The notes: generated by a model not told the origin, from the sequence alone. 64,000 nucleotides of DNA from Muraenolepis orangiensis (GCA_027704905.1 CM051022.1:9942554-10006553); one strand, 5' to 3'; counted from the stretch's first letter, positions 43,001-55,022 are shown. Numbers and translations: made by a program.

Positions 43001-46000
43001 CAACAGTATTGAACAGGATCTGGGGAAGGAAGTAGTGCCATTGATTTATTCAGAAGCACATGAGCACTGGTTAGACCCGATTGTGCAAGATGAAGAGCCA
43101 CATGTTCAGAGTGAGACAGAGGACCCATACCTAGAGGCGTTGACCACAAACCTGACATCAGATTCACAGGAGTCATCAAAGTCAAGTGGCATAGAGGAAG
43201 GAACTAGTGTGAATAGCGACATGAAACTATTGACCCCTGAACAGGAGTTGTGCGGAGAAATGAACAATGATAACATACAGCTAACCAACACATCAGAGCA
43301 AACGCCAGGAGAGGTTTTGAGTGACAATCCCTCATTAGAAAGTCTAGCAAGTGAAATGGGTATGAAGAAAGAAGAGGAAAAAGATGGGGAAATCCAACCG
43401 GTTCAGACGGATGACAGCAAATCTGGGCTCTCGGATGCAGAAGACCTGAAATGTGAAGAGGAGGACGAGTCGTATATTAACAACGAGAAAGTTCATACAT
43501 GCGGGGTTGATGGCATCTCACCACCCGATGACATAATCCAGGAGACACTTGAGGCAGTGACTGGCGTTTCGACGGGCCTTGGACACCAACCTGAGATCTC
43601 AGACGTTGAGAAAGGGGATAGTGAGCAAGGGATTGAAAATGAACAAATGGAGGCCGTCACAGAGGAGTGGCCACATACAGATGTGTTTAATGTGGATGAA
43701 TTGAGTGTGGACGATACTAAATCAACACAAAGCCAAACTAATGCAAATCCATTAGAACAGGACATGTCAGTGCTCAGTGACACGTCACCAAAAGATCCGT
43801 TACAGGGAAAAGAGAGAAATGTGGAAGGTTTGCAACATAAAACAACTAATGATGCCGATTCAACACATGAGGGTGTACAAGTTGAACTTAGCCAAGACAT
43901 TAAAGAAGAAGAAGGTGATTCAATGCCCAGCAATGAAAATGACTTTGAACCTGATCTGGAGAAGGAAACCAAAGAACACACATTGATGTATTCAGACGCA
44001 CATGAGCACTGGTTAGACCCGATCACGCAAGATAAAGAGACACCGATTAAGAGTGAGACAGAGGACCCAGGCCTAGAGGTGTTGACCACGGACCAGACAT
44101 CCGATGCACAGGGCTCATCAAAGTCAAGTGGAGTAGAGGAAGGGGCTAGCATGGATAAAACACAGGAGGATGTAAAAGTGGAACTCAGCCAAGAAATTGA
44201 GGAAGAAGAAGGTGAATCAATACTAAACAATGACAACAGTATTGAACAGGATCTGGGGAAGGAAGTAGTGCCATTGATTTATTCAGAAGCACATGAGCAC
44301 TGGTTAGACCCGATCGTGCAAGATGAAGAGCCACAGGTTGAGAGTGAGACAGAGGACCCAGGCCTAGAGGTGTTGACCACGGACCAGACATCAGATGCAC
44401 AGGGCTCATCAAAGTCAAGTAGAGTAGCGGAAGGGGCTAGCATGGATAAAACACAGGAGGGTGTGAAAGTGGAACTCAGCCAAGACATTAAAGAAGAAGA
44501 TGGTGATTCAATGCCAAACAATGAAAACAACTTTGAACCTGATCTGGAGAAGGAAGCCAAGGAACACACATTGATGTATTCAGAAGCACATGAGCACTGG
44601 TTAGACCCGATCGTGCAAGATGAAGAGCCACAGGTTGAGAGTGAGACAGAGGACCCAGGCCTAGAGGTGTTGACCACGGACCAGACATCCGATGCACAGG
44701 GCTCATCAAAGTCAAGTGGAGTAGAGGAAGGGGCTAGCATGGATAAAACACAGGAGGATGTAAAAGTGGAACTCAGCCAAGAAATTGAGGAAGAAGAAGG
44801 TGAATCAATACTAAACAATGACAACAGTATTGAACAGGATCTGGGGAAGGAAGTAGTGCCATTGATTTATTCAGAAGCACATGAGCACTGGTTAGACCCG
44901 ATCGTGCAAGATGAAGAGCCACAGGTTGAGAGTGAGACAGAGGACCCAGGCCTAGAGGTGTTGACCACGGACCAGACATCAGATGTCTGGTCCGTAGAGG
45001 AAGTAGAGGAAGGGGCTAGCATGGATAAAACACAGGAGGGTGTAAAAGTGGAACTCAGCCAAGAAATTAAAGAAGAAGAAGGTGATTCAATGCCAAACAA
45101 TGAAAACAACTTTGAACCTGATCTGGAGAAGGAAGCCAAGGAACACACATTGATGTATTCAGAAGCACATGAGCACTGGTTAGACCCGATCGTGCAAGAT
45201 GAAGAGCCACAGGTTGAGAGTGAGACAGAGGACCCAGGCCTAGAGGTGTTGACCACGGACCAGACATCCGATGCACAGGGCTCATCAAAGTCAAGTGGAG
45301 TAGAGGAAGGGGATAGCATGGATAAAACACAGGAGGATGTAAAAGTGGAACTCAGCCAAGAAATTGAGGAAGAAGAAGGTGAATCAATACTAAACAATGA
45401 CAACAGTATTGAACAGGATCTGGGGAAGGAAGTCGAGCCATTGATTTATTCAGAAGCACATGAATACCTGTTAGAGCTGATTGTGCAAGATGAAGAGCCA
45501 CAGGTTCAGAGTGAGACAGAGGACCCATACCTAGAGGTGTTGACCACAAACCAGACATCAGATGCACAGGAGTCATCAAAGTCAAGTAGCATAGAGGAAG
45601 GAACTAGTGTGAATAGCGACATGAAACTATTGACCCCTGAACAGGAGTTGTGCGGAGAAATGAACAATGATAACATACAGCTAACCAACACATCAGAGCA
45701 AACGCCAGGAGAGGTTTTGAGCGACAATCCCTCATTAGAAAGTCTAGCAAGTGAAATGGGTATGAAGAAAGAAGAGGACAAAGATGGGGAAATCAAACCG
45801 GTTCAGACGGATGACAGCAAATCTGGTCTCTCTGATGCAGAAGACCTGAAATGTGAAGAGGAGGCCCAGTCATATATTAACAACGAGAAAGTTCATACAT
45901 GCGGGGGTGATGGCATCACACCACCTGATGACATAATCCAGGAGACACTTGAGGCAGTGACTGGCGTTTCGACAGGACTTGGACACCCACCTGAGATCTC

Positions 46001-48000
46001 AGACGTTGAGAAAGGGGATAGTGAGCAAGGGATTGAAAATGAGCAAATGGAGGCCATCACAGAGGAGTGGCCACATACAGATGTGTTTAACGTGGATGAA
46101 TTGAGTGTGGACGATACTAAATCAACACAAAGCCAAACTAATGCAAATCCATTAGAACAGGACATGTCAGAGCTCAGTGACAAGTCACCAAAAGATCCGT
46201 TACAGGGAAAAGAGAGAAATGTGGAAGGTTTGCAACATAAAACAACTAATGATGCCGATTCAACACAGAAGGGTGTACAAGTGGAACTTAGCCAAGACAT
46301 TAAAGAAGAAGAAGGTGATTCAATGCCCAACAATGAAAATGACTTTGAACCTGATCTGGAGAAGGAAACCAAGGAACACACATTGATGTATTCAGACGCA
46401 CATGAGCACTGGTTAGACCCGATCACGCAAGATAAAGAGACACCGATTAAGAGTGAGACAGAGGACCCAGGCCTAGAGGTGTTGACCACGGACCAGACAT
46501 CCGATGCACAGGGCTCATCAAAGTCAAGTGGAGTAGAGGAAGGGGCTAGCATGGATAAAACACAGGAGGGTGTGAAAGTGGAACTCAGCCAAGAAATTAA
46601 AGAAGAAGAAGGTGAATCAATACTAAACAATGACAACAGTATTGAACAGGATCTGGGGAAGGAAGTAGTGCCATTGATTTATTCAGAAGCACATGAGCAC
46701 TGGTTAGACCCGATCGTGCAAGATGAAGAGCCACAGGTTGAGAGTGAGACAGAGGACCCAGGCCTAGAGGTGTTGACCACGGACCAGACATCAGATGCAC
46801 AGGGCTCATCAAAGTCAAGTAGAGTAGAGGAAGGGGCTAGCATGGATAAAACACAGGAGGGTGTGAAAGTGGAACTCAGCCAAGACATTAAAGAAGAAGA
46901 AGGTGATTCAATGCCAAACAATGAAAACAACTTTGAACCTGATCTGGAGATGGAAGCCAAGGAACACACATTGATGTATTCAGAAGCACATGAGCACTGG
47001 TTAGACCCGATCGTGCAAGATGAAGAGCCACAGGTTGAGAGTGAGACAGAGGACCCATACCTAGAGGCGTTGACCACAAACCAGACATCAGATACACAGG
47101 AGTCATCAAAGTCAAGTGGCATAGAGGAAGGAACTAGTGTGAATAGCGACATGAAACTATTGACCCCTGAACAGGAGCTGTGCGGAGAAATGAACAATGA
47201 TAACATACAGCTAACCAACACATCAGAGCAAACGCCAGGAGAGGTTTTGAGTGACAATCCCTCATTAGAAAGTCTAGCAAGTGAAATAGGTATGAAGAAA
47301 GAAGAGGCCAAAGATGGAGAAATCAAACCGGTTCAGACGGATGACCGCAAATCTGGTCTCTCAGATGCAGAAGACCTGAAATGTGAAGAGGAGGCCCAGT
47401 CGTATATTAACAACGAGAAAGTTCATACATGCGGTGGTGATGGCATCACACCACCCGATGACATTATCCAGGAGACACTTGAGGCAGTGACTGGCGTTTC
47501 GACGGGCCTTGGACACCCACCTGAGATCTCAGACGTTGAGAAAGGGGATAGTGAGCAAGGGATTGAAAATGAGCCAATGGAGGCCATCACAGAGGAGTGG
47601 CCACATACAGATGTGTTTAATGTGGATGAATTGAGTGTGGACGATACTAAATCAACACAAAGCCAAACTAATGCAAATCCCTTAGAACAGGACATGTCAG
47701 AGCTCAGTGACACGTCACCAAAAGATACGTTACAGGGAAAAGAGAGAAATGTGGAAGGTTTGCAACATAAAACAACTAATGATGCCGATTCAACACAGAA
47801 GGGTGTACAAGTGGAACTTAGCCAAGACATTAAGGAAGAAGAAGGTGATTCAATGCCCAACAATGAAAATGACTTTGAACCTGATCTGGAGAAGGAAACC
47901 AAGGAACACACATTGATGTATTCAGACGCACATGAGCACTGGTTAGACCCGATCACGCAAGATAAAGAGACACCGATTCAGAGTGAGACAGTGGACCCAG
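13005..48000 (+). CDS. Giant acidic tandem-repeat protein, 3'-side segment of the same exon (partial)
   Basis: This is an open frame of about 11,665 codons between the two gaps. Codons start at positions divisible by three, and the segment begins E-S-E-T-E-D-P-G, mid-module. It is the same protein as the segment before the gap; the apparent frame change only reflects the arbitrary 1,000-N gap length. It carries 24 B cores, starting near 13410, 14640, 15875, 17108, 18341, 19574, 20520, 21750, 22985, 24535, 26366, 27622, 29165, 30398, 31935, 33177, 35000, 36228, 38050, 39875, 41105, 43225, 45625 and 47155. Each B module has Cys in ELCGE, KCEEE and TCGGD contexts, proline-directed Ser/Thr sites (LTPEQ, TPPDD, TSPKD) and CK2-like sites (LSDAEDL). 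No stop, splice site or terminal domain is visible. It is still repeat at 48,000, so the C-terminus is hidden. An intrinsically disordered, highly charged scaffold is a reasonable guess from composition only. Confidence 0.9.
13026..24030 (+). repeat. 1,233-bp higher-order tandem array (A+B units, 411 residues)
   Basis: Homologous landmarks recur at 13153, 14386, 15619, 16852, 18085 and 19318, exactly 1,233 bp apart. After one 2,175-bp step (1,233 + 942) they resume at 21493, 22726 and 23959. Each unit is one 97-residue A module followed by one 314-residue B module. Within the array a 2,466-bp dimer is also visible: the units at 13.0-15.5 kb and 15.5-17.9 kb alternate in matched variants (LIVQDEE with VKSDIK, then LIVQAEE with VNSDMK). 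The array encodes protein throughout and never breaks frame. Confidence 0.93.
20340..21282 (+). repeat. Isolated 942-bp B module without its A partner
   Basis: In the 1,233-bp array this unit follows the previous B directly, so the landmark step is 2,175 bp instead of 1,233. It shows that the 942-bp B unit can move or be lost independently, and gives 1,233 - 942 = 291 bp as the exact A length. Confidence 0.85.
24330..31499 (+). repeat. Trp/Arg-rich insert modules, second cluster (5 copies)
   Basis: Copies lie at 24330-24380 (first Trp changed to Arg), 25875-25925, 27420-27470, 28674-28724 and 31449-31499. They are absent from the regular 1,233-bp array at 13-24 kb and from everything after 31.5 kb. 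They therefore mark two related mosaic zones rather than being spread evenly. Confidence 0.9.
25589..28468 (+). repeat. Mosaic block, collinear with 5.4-8.6 kb
   Basis: Partner of the block at 5.46-8.63 kb, with the same order of B variants and Trp segments but lacking one 291-bp A module near 27.3 kb. A shorter related copy follows at an offset of 2,799 bp (25798 to 28597, 26192 to 28991), so this zone has been copied more than once. Confidence 0.85.
32770..37682 (+). repeat. 4,875-bp in-frame segmental duplication, copy 1
   Basis: This block reappears 4,875 bp downstream (1,625 codons). Identity starts at 32,770 and breaks at 37,683, both inside the shared A-module motif ESETEDPGLEVLT. In the stretches I compared I found only two base differences: T at 34,978 (Ile, against Thr in copy 2) and G at 36,114 (Glu, against Gln). 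The block holds three B modules and several A modules. Confidence 0.92.
37645..42557 (+). repeat. 4,875-bp in-frame segmental duplication, copy 2
   Basis: Tandem second copy of the 32,770 block, sharing an A-module boundary of about 38 bp with copy 1. The corresponding differences are C at 39,853 and C at 40,989. The match ends at 42,557. The boundaries fall in the most conserved A-module segment, as expected for unequal homologous exchange; an assembly duplication is the alternative. Confidence 0.92.
44967..44995. repeat. Hairpin within an aberrant A module
   Basis: A 13-bp sequence at 44,967-44,979 is followed, after 3 bases, by its perfect reverse complement at 44,983-44,995. It replaces the usual AQGSSKSSG codons, giving SDVWSVEEVEEGAS and a module three codons shorter, still in frame. 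No other module I looked at has this change. Confidence 0.9.
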
Positions 48001-49000
48001 NNNNNNNNNNNNNNNNNNNNNNNNNNNNNNNNNNNNNNNNNNNNNNNNNNNNNNNNNNNNNNNNNNNNNNNNNNNNNNNNNNNNNNNNNNNNNNNNNNNN
48101 NNNNNNNNNNNNNNNNNNNNNNNNNNNNNNNNNNNNNNNNNNNNNNNNNNNNNNNNNNNNNNNNNNNNNNNNNNNNNNNNNNNNNNNNNNNNNNNNNNNN
48201 NNNNNNNNNNNNNNNNNNNNNNNNNNNNNNNNNNNNNNNNNNNNNNNNNNNNNNNNNNNNNNNNNNNNNNNNNNNNNNNNNNNNNNNNNNNNNNNNNNNN
48301 NNNNNNNNNNNNNNNNNNNNNNNNNNNNNNNNNNNNNNNNNNNNNNNNNNNNNNNNNNNNNNNNNNNNNNNNNNNNNNNNNNNNNNNNNNNNNNNNNNNN
48401 NNNNNNNNNNNNNNNNNNNNNNNNNNNNNNNNNNNNNNNNNNNNNNNNNNNNNNNNNNNNNNNNNNNNNNNNNNNNNNNNNNNNNNNNNNNNNNNNNNNN
48501 NNNNNNNNNNNNNNNNNNNNNNNNNNNNNNNNNNNNNNNNNNNNNNNNNNNNNNNNNNNNNNNNNNNNNNNNNNNNNNNNNNNNNNNNNNNNNNNNNNNN
48601 NNNNNNNNNNNNNNNNNNNNNNNNNNNNNNNNNNNNNNNNNNNNNNNNNNNNNNNNNNNNNNNNNNNNNNNNNNNNNNNNNNNNNNNNNNNNNNNNNNNN
48701 NNNNNNNNNNNNNNNNNNNNNNNNNNNNNNNNNNNNNNNNNNNNNNNNNNNNNNNNNNNNNNNNNNNNNNNNNNNNNNNNNNNNNNNNNNNNNNNNNNNN
48801 NNNNNNNNNNNNNNNNNNNNNNNNNNNNNNNNNNNNNNNNNNNNNNNNNNNNNNNNNNNNNNNNNNNNNNNNNNNNNNNNNNNNNNNNNNNNNNNNNNNN
48901 NNNNNNNNNNNNNNNNNNNNNNNNNNNNNNNNNNNNNNNNNNNNNNNNNNNNNNNNNNNNNNNNNNNNNNNNNNNNNNNNNNNNNNNNNNNNNNNNNNNN
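48001..49000. other. Assembly gap (1,000 N) at the end of the visible repeat exon
   Basis: A run of exactly 1,000 N. The left edge stops in the repeat at the same module phase as the first gap, after a GACCCAG. The right edge is unrelated, non-repeat sequence. The 3' end of the exon, its splice donor or stop, and any C-terminal domain must lie in or beyond this gap. Confidence 0.99.
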
Positions 49001-49192
49001 GCCGTCTCGTCTCGGGAAGTCTTTTGGCAATCATCTTTTCGACACGCAAAGTGGTTATGTTCTTGCGGATATGCTCCCAAGTCCGCCTTGTGTTGGTGTT
49101 CACAGGTGGTGATACAGAACATGGCATTCACTTGGTAACAGAGGTGGTTACCCAAGGTGAAGGCTAATGAGAACACCGGTGTCTACTGTATA
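49001..49192. other. Unassigned sequence right of the gap
   Basis: Non-repetitive sequence with no match to the repeat exon. The plus-strand frame that continues from the gap reads 37 codons to a stop at 49,110-49,112, but the frame is arbitrary because the gap length is unknown. On the minus strand, 49,127 to 49,001 is open and reads NTRRTWEHIRKNITTLR and onwards into the gap. This could be a transposon-encoded Myb/SANT-like fragment, but it is too short to decide. Confidence 0.3.
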
Positions 49193-49935
49193 TATCAGTG
49201 GCGGCTGGTGGTTGTAAAAGTAGGGGAGGGAGGAAAGTGCCTCACTATCAATGTTAACCGTGTATTAGTGGGGATTTTAGCCAGAAAAGCCATACAGAAT
49301 TTAAAACCGATTGTGATCTGAGGGGGGTAGAAGCAGTGTTTTGATGAAAAAGAGCTTTTAAGCGATTACTACTACATTAATGATGACAATCTGAAAAATC
49401 GGAATAGAAGGTCTATGCACAGTGCGCTAGTGCTAGCGAACACATCTAGTTGAAATTGAGTGAGATTTGAGGGTAAAGTGTTTTTTGTGTAAAGTACATT
49501 GACCTGTATTTAATTCCAATAAGACATACCATCATATAGTGAAACCAGTTATGCACGTAAATCACGTAACTTCAAACTTCTGTTTACGTGCCGTGGCGTC
49601 ATGCACCCGGAACGCTTTGAGGTCGGAACTCGAAAGTTTGAAAGTCTGAAATATTCGACTCACGAGTTGTCTGGAACGCAGAATTAATGAATGATCCTAT
49701 GATGATAAACCCCCCCCCCCCCAAAGCTCTGATTGGGTATTCACCAGCGCAGTGAGCTCTGCTGATTGGTTCACAGAGCCTCTGGCTCTTGACCCGCCCT
49801 AAGGGAGGATCGTCTTACTGCCATACACACTCTACTATACTATAATGGACTTCAATGGGGAGCTTGGGGAGGACAGCCCCCCCCGTACAGTAAATTGCGG
49901 TAGGGGGCGCTGTTGGTATTTTGACACCGGGACAC
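49193..49935. mobile_element. Degenerate DNA-transposon-like (hAT/MITE-type) element
   Basis: The left tip CAGTGGCGGCTGGTGG has the form seen at the ends of many fish non-autonomous DNA transposons. The right part (CAATGGGGAGCTTGGGGAGG, then a GGGGGCGCTGTTGG-type sequence) also resembles terminal parts of such elements when read on the other strand. The interior has no coding frame. I could not prove matching terminal inverted repeats or a target-site duplication, so class and ends are tentative. It includes a poly(C) run near 49,709. Confidence 0.4.
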
Positions 49936-50405
<470 letters not shown>

Positions 50406-50640
50406 TTTTTTTTCTTTAAGGAGGTCACGCGCGATGCCGCGAGGTATACTAGGTGAGAGCGTCTGGGGGATAAGACGCCGCGGAATCTCAAACATCAAAC
50501 CCATGTCAACACGCCGGAGGAAGGAATTTCACACCTTTTCCCTGCCAGCAGCAGCAGCAGACGCACTCGACGCTACTAGAATCTGTTTCTAAAAACACAA
50601 CCCCGCCCGCCCGCCGTCCGGGAGTTCAAACCCTGGGAGA
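50406..50640. other. Mixed unique sequence, no gene recognised
   Basis: GC-rich sequence with a short CAG run near 50,548. It has no splice-bounded frame or repeat that I can identify. Confidence 0.4.
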
Positions 50641-50641
50641 G

Positions 50642-50679
<38 letters not shown>

Positions 50680-50912
50680 AACTGAGGGAGACGATGGATA
50701 GAGAGAGAGAGAGAGAGGGGAACTGAGGTGGAGAGAGAGAGACGGGAACTGAGGTGGAGAGAGAGTGACGACAGATAGAGAGAGAGAGAGAGAGACTACA
50801 GCTGAGATAGAGAGAGACTATGGATAGAGAGAGAGAGAGAGAGAGACAGGAACTGAGGTAGAGAGAGGGTGACGACAGATAGAGAGAGAGAGAGAGAGAG
50901 AGACGAGGTCAC
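50641..50912. repeat. (GA)n minisatellite with GGGAACTGAGGTGGAGAGA units
   Basis: Purine-only tract in which GA runs alternate with a unit containing GGGAACTGAGGTGG or GACGACAGATAGAG. The GGGAACTGAGG unit recurs at 51,870-51,905, so the two tracts are related. Confidence 0.92.
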
Positions 50913-50957
50913 GAGACGGAAGGTAGAATGAACTTAACTGAACTGTCTTGTGGATAT

Positions 50958-51216
50958 CCCCCCCCCCCCCCCCCCAAATAAAATAAACATGGTGGAAGCA
51001 AAGCGAGGGGAAAATTGCAGGTTGGGAGTGTGGATGGGGGGAGGAGAGGGGGGAGGGTGGGGTGGGGGGGGGGGGGGGGGGGGGGGGTGTCAGCATTGGA
51101 GTACAGGTCAGCTCCATTACCCAGGTACAGCTTGTCTCTCTCACATTCTCTACACACATATATAACCTTGCTTGATTATATCCCCCCCCCCTCCTACACA
51201 CACCTACACACACCTA

Positions 51217-51255
<39 letters not shown>

Positions 51256-51260
51256 ACAAT
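50958..51260. repeat. Poly(C), poly(G) and (CA)n cluster
   Basis: A poly(C) run at about 50,959-50,975, a poly(G)-rich stretch at about 51,040-51,087, and a (CA)n tract at about 51,196-51,254. No gene. Confidence 0.9.
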
Positions 51261-51337
51261 CTCGCCGTTTCCATTCCAAACCTCTTTGATCTGCAATTTG
51301 CATTTCACTGCCCAGGGGCTGAAAATTATTTGGATGA

Positions 51338-51339
<2 letters not shown>

Positions 51340-51378
<39 letters not shown>

Positions 51379-51484
51379 TTTTTTCTCCCCCCCCACTTCC
51401 ACTTCTCTCACCTCCGTCCCGCGTCCTCTCACTCATTCATTCCATACCTGAGGCTTGTAAAGCCATCTCTCTCTCTTTCTCTCT

Positions 51485-51530
<46 letters not shown>

Positions 51531-51650
51531 CTTTCTCTCTCTCTCTCTCTCTTCGTCCCGATTTTTATTTCTCTTTCTATCCCTCCAGTTTGCCTCTGTT
51601 ATTTTCTTTTTTAACATTCTCTTTCTTCTTCTTCTTCTTCTTCTTCTCCG
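51340..51650. repeat. Polypyrimidine tract: (CT)n and (TTC)n
   Basis: (CT)n at about 51,341-51,375, (CT)n with CTTT interruptions at about 51,464-51,553, and (TTC)n at about 51,619-51,647. Confidence 0.92.
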
Positions 51651-51674
51651 GTATAGAAACAAACGGTATAGAAA

Positions 51675-51902
51675 ACAGGGGAGAGAGAGAGAGAATGGGA
51701 GAGAGAGTGAATGAGACAGAGGGAGATGGAGAGAGAGAGATGGAGAGAGAGAGAATGGGAGAGAGTGAATGAGACAGAGGGAGATGGAGAGAGAGAGATG
51801 GAGAGAGAGAATGGGAGAGAGAGAGAATGAGACAGAGGGAGATGGAGAGAGAGAGAGATGGAGAGAGAGACGGGAACTGAGGTGGAGAGACGGGAACTGA
51901 GG

Positions 51903-51987
<85 letters not shown>
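51675..51987. repeat. (GA)n minisatellite
   Basis: Repeats of GAGACAGAGGGAGATGGAGA pass into a pure (GA)n run at about 51,905-51,987. It follows an oppositely oriented CT tract, so a long imperfect hairpin is possible over 51,340-51,990. Confidence 0.93.
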
Positions 51988-52029
51988 GGTTTCCTCTCCA
52001 AAAAAGCTTGGTTAACAGATGGACAAACG

Positions 52030-52620
52030 ACCCCCCCCCCCCCATCCCCCCACGACCCCCACCCCTACCCCCTCAGTTTGGACGTTCTTCTAGAACAATT
52101 TACATTTTTCCCGCCCTCTCAGCCCGTCTAAAGCTACTCCGTCCGGCCGGTCGGTCGGTCTACATACACACGGCTTCATCCCTTATTCCATTTCATCATC
52201 CCGTCTGGTATTAATATTATTATTATTATTATTATTATATTTTCTCTCTTTTCTCTTGGCGGTGGACTAAGCGCTGTATATATATCCCATGTAATGAAGT
52301 GCTTGTTAAGACCCCCACTCACCCCCACCCTCCCCCTCCTCCCTCCTCTCCCTCTCACCCCCTCCCTCCCTCCCCCCCAACAAGCGCTGGATCTTTGATA
52401 CACTCAGTCAGACATTTTGCATTTTTGCAAGCGCTTCCCTGATTAGGTCGCCAGCGGCTGCATGTTTATTGATTGCGGGAGTTGGTTACATGTGTGCGTG
52501 TGTGTGTGTGTGGTGTGTGTGTGGGGGGGGGGGGTTAATAATAATGCGCACCCCCCCCCCACTCCCTCCCTCCCTCCCTCCCTCCTCCCCCCCCCCCCTA
52601 CACCCTCGCCTCGCCAAAAG
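52030..52620. repeat. Simple-repeat cluster: poly(C), (ATT)n, TG, CTCC
   Basis: Poly(C) near 52,030; (ATT)n at about 52,211-52,239; C/T-rich 52,310-52,380; TG and poly(G) 52,491-52,533; CTCC repeats 52,550-52,599. The unique island at 52,385-52,490 has no gene but looks non-random (see findings). Confidence 0.85.
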
Positions 52621-53130
<510 letters not shown>

Positions 53131-53213
53131 AAGAGCGTTTGATCCCATCACTGTCTTTATGTGTCAATCCTCTGTTGTTTTGACATGTATCTCCATTGTC
53201 TCTGCATTTGTGT

Positions 53214-53216
<3 letters not shown>

Positions 53217-53300
<84 letters not shown>
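53217..53300. repeat. (CT)n microsatellite
   Basis: CT dinucleotides with one CCTC slip near 53,278. Confidence 0.96.
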
Positions 53301-53566
53301 TACCGTCGTCCATTGCCTCTCAATGTAATTCAAAAGGCACGGATATACTAGATATACTAGACAAAAAAAACCTAAAAAGATATATAACGATATAGACATA
53401 GGATAAAGAAAAGGGCAATCAGAACTGTTCATTTTGCAACATTGCAATGAACATATTTATATGCATTTGAGTATTTAAAATTAACAAAAAAATATATACA
53501 AATATATATATTTGTAGGATGCAGGATATTAATACAAAAATACAATACAATACAATATTGTATGAG

Positions 53567-53609
<43 letters not shown>

Positions 53610-53860
53610 ATGTGTAAAATACAAATAGGAACATTTGGTTATTGCAGTTAAAATACAAATTGTACGAGAACTGTGTAAACACTGCAACAGTGTTCACATT
53701 TAAAGGAGGCCTTTCTCTCTACGTTTTTTTTGCATCCCATAATAGTCCTTTAGTAATAGTCCATCTCCCCTTCACTGTTTATGGCTGTAGGATTCTCCCC
53801 AGACGTGGTCCTTGTTAGAATATATACAACCCCTTCTGGCTGTCTGTACGCAATCTCCCT
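53301..53860. other. AT-rich non-repetitive stretch with (AT)n
   Basis: AT-rich sequence containing an (AT)n tract at about 53,573-53,611. No gene or known element recognised. Confidence 0.45.
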
Positions 53861-53861
53861 C

Positions 53862-53951
53862 CACACACACACACACACACTAACAAACACACACACACTT
53901 ACACACACACTCACATACTGACACACACTGACACACATACATGCATACACT

Positions 53952-54026
<75 letters not shown>

Positions 54027-54157
54027 TGACACACACACACATACTGAGACACACTCAGACACACACACACACACACTCTGAAAAACACACAATGACATAC
54101 ACACACACTGACACACACACACACACACACACTCTGACACACACACACACACACACT

Positions 54158-54193
<36 letters not shown>

Positions 54194-54362
54194 AACACTC
54201 TTACACACACACACACAATGACACACACTCTGACACACACACACTGACACACACACTATGACACACACACACACACACACCCTCTCTGACCCTCACACAC
54301 ACACCCACCCACTCTGACACACACACACACACACTGACACACACACACTCACTGACACACAC
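53862..54362. repeat. 500-bp (CA)n array with CTGACACAC interruptions
   Basis: A long CA tract broken at irregular intervals by CTGACACAC, CTCTGACAC and AATGACAC. It is a compound microsatellite/minisatellite. Open frames across it on the minus strand are artefacts of the dinucleotide repeat. Confidence 0.95.
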
Positions 54363-54516
54363 TTCACTGAGCACAGGCTCGTGTCGGATCCAAAGTATGA
54401 TCTTTAAAAATTCAGGCAACATCAACCACAACAAACAGCGACTGGCCCTGCGTCGCTATTGGCTATTCATGTATTCGGGGGGGGGAGGGGAACACAGTCT
54501 CATCGTGTCGGAAGAT

Positions 54517-54517
<1 letters not shown>

Positions 54518-54595
<78 letters not shown>

Positions 54596-54609
54596 ACACA
54601 CACACACAA
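54518..54609. repeat. (CA)n microsatellite
   Basis: CA run with two CCAC slips. Confidence 0.96.
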
Positions 54610-54980
54610 GGAGCCTGTCCATCAAAATTTCATGCAGGCTCATTCATATTCCCTGTGTGGCAAGTCAAGTGTGTTTGTTTTAGCGGGTAACGGTGGATGT
54701 TTACGAATGTTTTCCCGTGGACAGGGAGAGAGGGGGAGAAGGGGGGAGGGGGTAGGGGGGGGGATAGAGAGAGATGAGCCACGCCTCCTCACCGACACAC
54801 CTGCGAGGTCATGTGACCCAGGGAATAAAATTGTAAAAAAAGATATAAAAAAATAAATAAAATGACATCAAAAATGCTGAAGGTGATGAGAATCACCGCC
54901 GTGCTTATTTCTCTCTATCTTTTCTCTCTCCCGGGGGCTGTATCTTTACCTCACGGTCGACTATCCTCGCTTCTGCTTCC
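54610..54980. other. Unique stretch with a G-rich purine run
   Basis: Mixed sequence with a G/A-rich run near 54,720-54,775. An A-rich segment follows at 54,830-54,870. No gene recognised. Confidence 0.4.
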
Positions 54981-54982
54981 AT

Positions 54983-55022
<40 letters not shown>

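Noticed and set aside
749..47916. Repeated small plus-strand frames of 67-81 codons (Met-Thr-Arg/Ser-His-Gln...)
   Set aside because: They are +1/+2 frame readings of the end of each B module, with no independent support.
316..48000. Many long minus-strand open frames (up to about 370 codons) across the repeat exon
   Set aside because: They recur at exactly the module period, are Ser/Cys-rich mirror images of the acidic codons, and start and stop at variable module variants. They are shadows of the plus-strand gene.
1..48000. AHNAK, nestin, RP1L1, mucin or titin as the identity of the giant protein
   Set aside because: None of the characteristic repeat motifs of these proteins is visible, and large size with acidity alone is not enough to name it.
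49001..49112. The 37 codons to a stop after the second gap as the C-terminus of the giant protein
   Set aside because: The gap length is arbitrary, so the frame is unknown, and the sequence shows no relation to the modules.
53862..54362. CRISPR-like array
   Set aside because: The regularity is a CA dinucleotide repeat with interruptions; there are no spacers, and the genome is eukaryotic.
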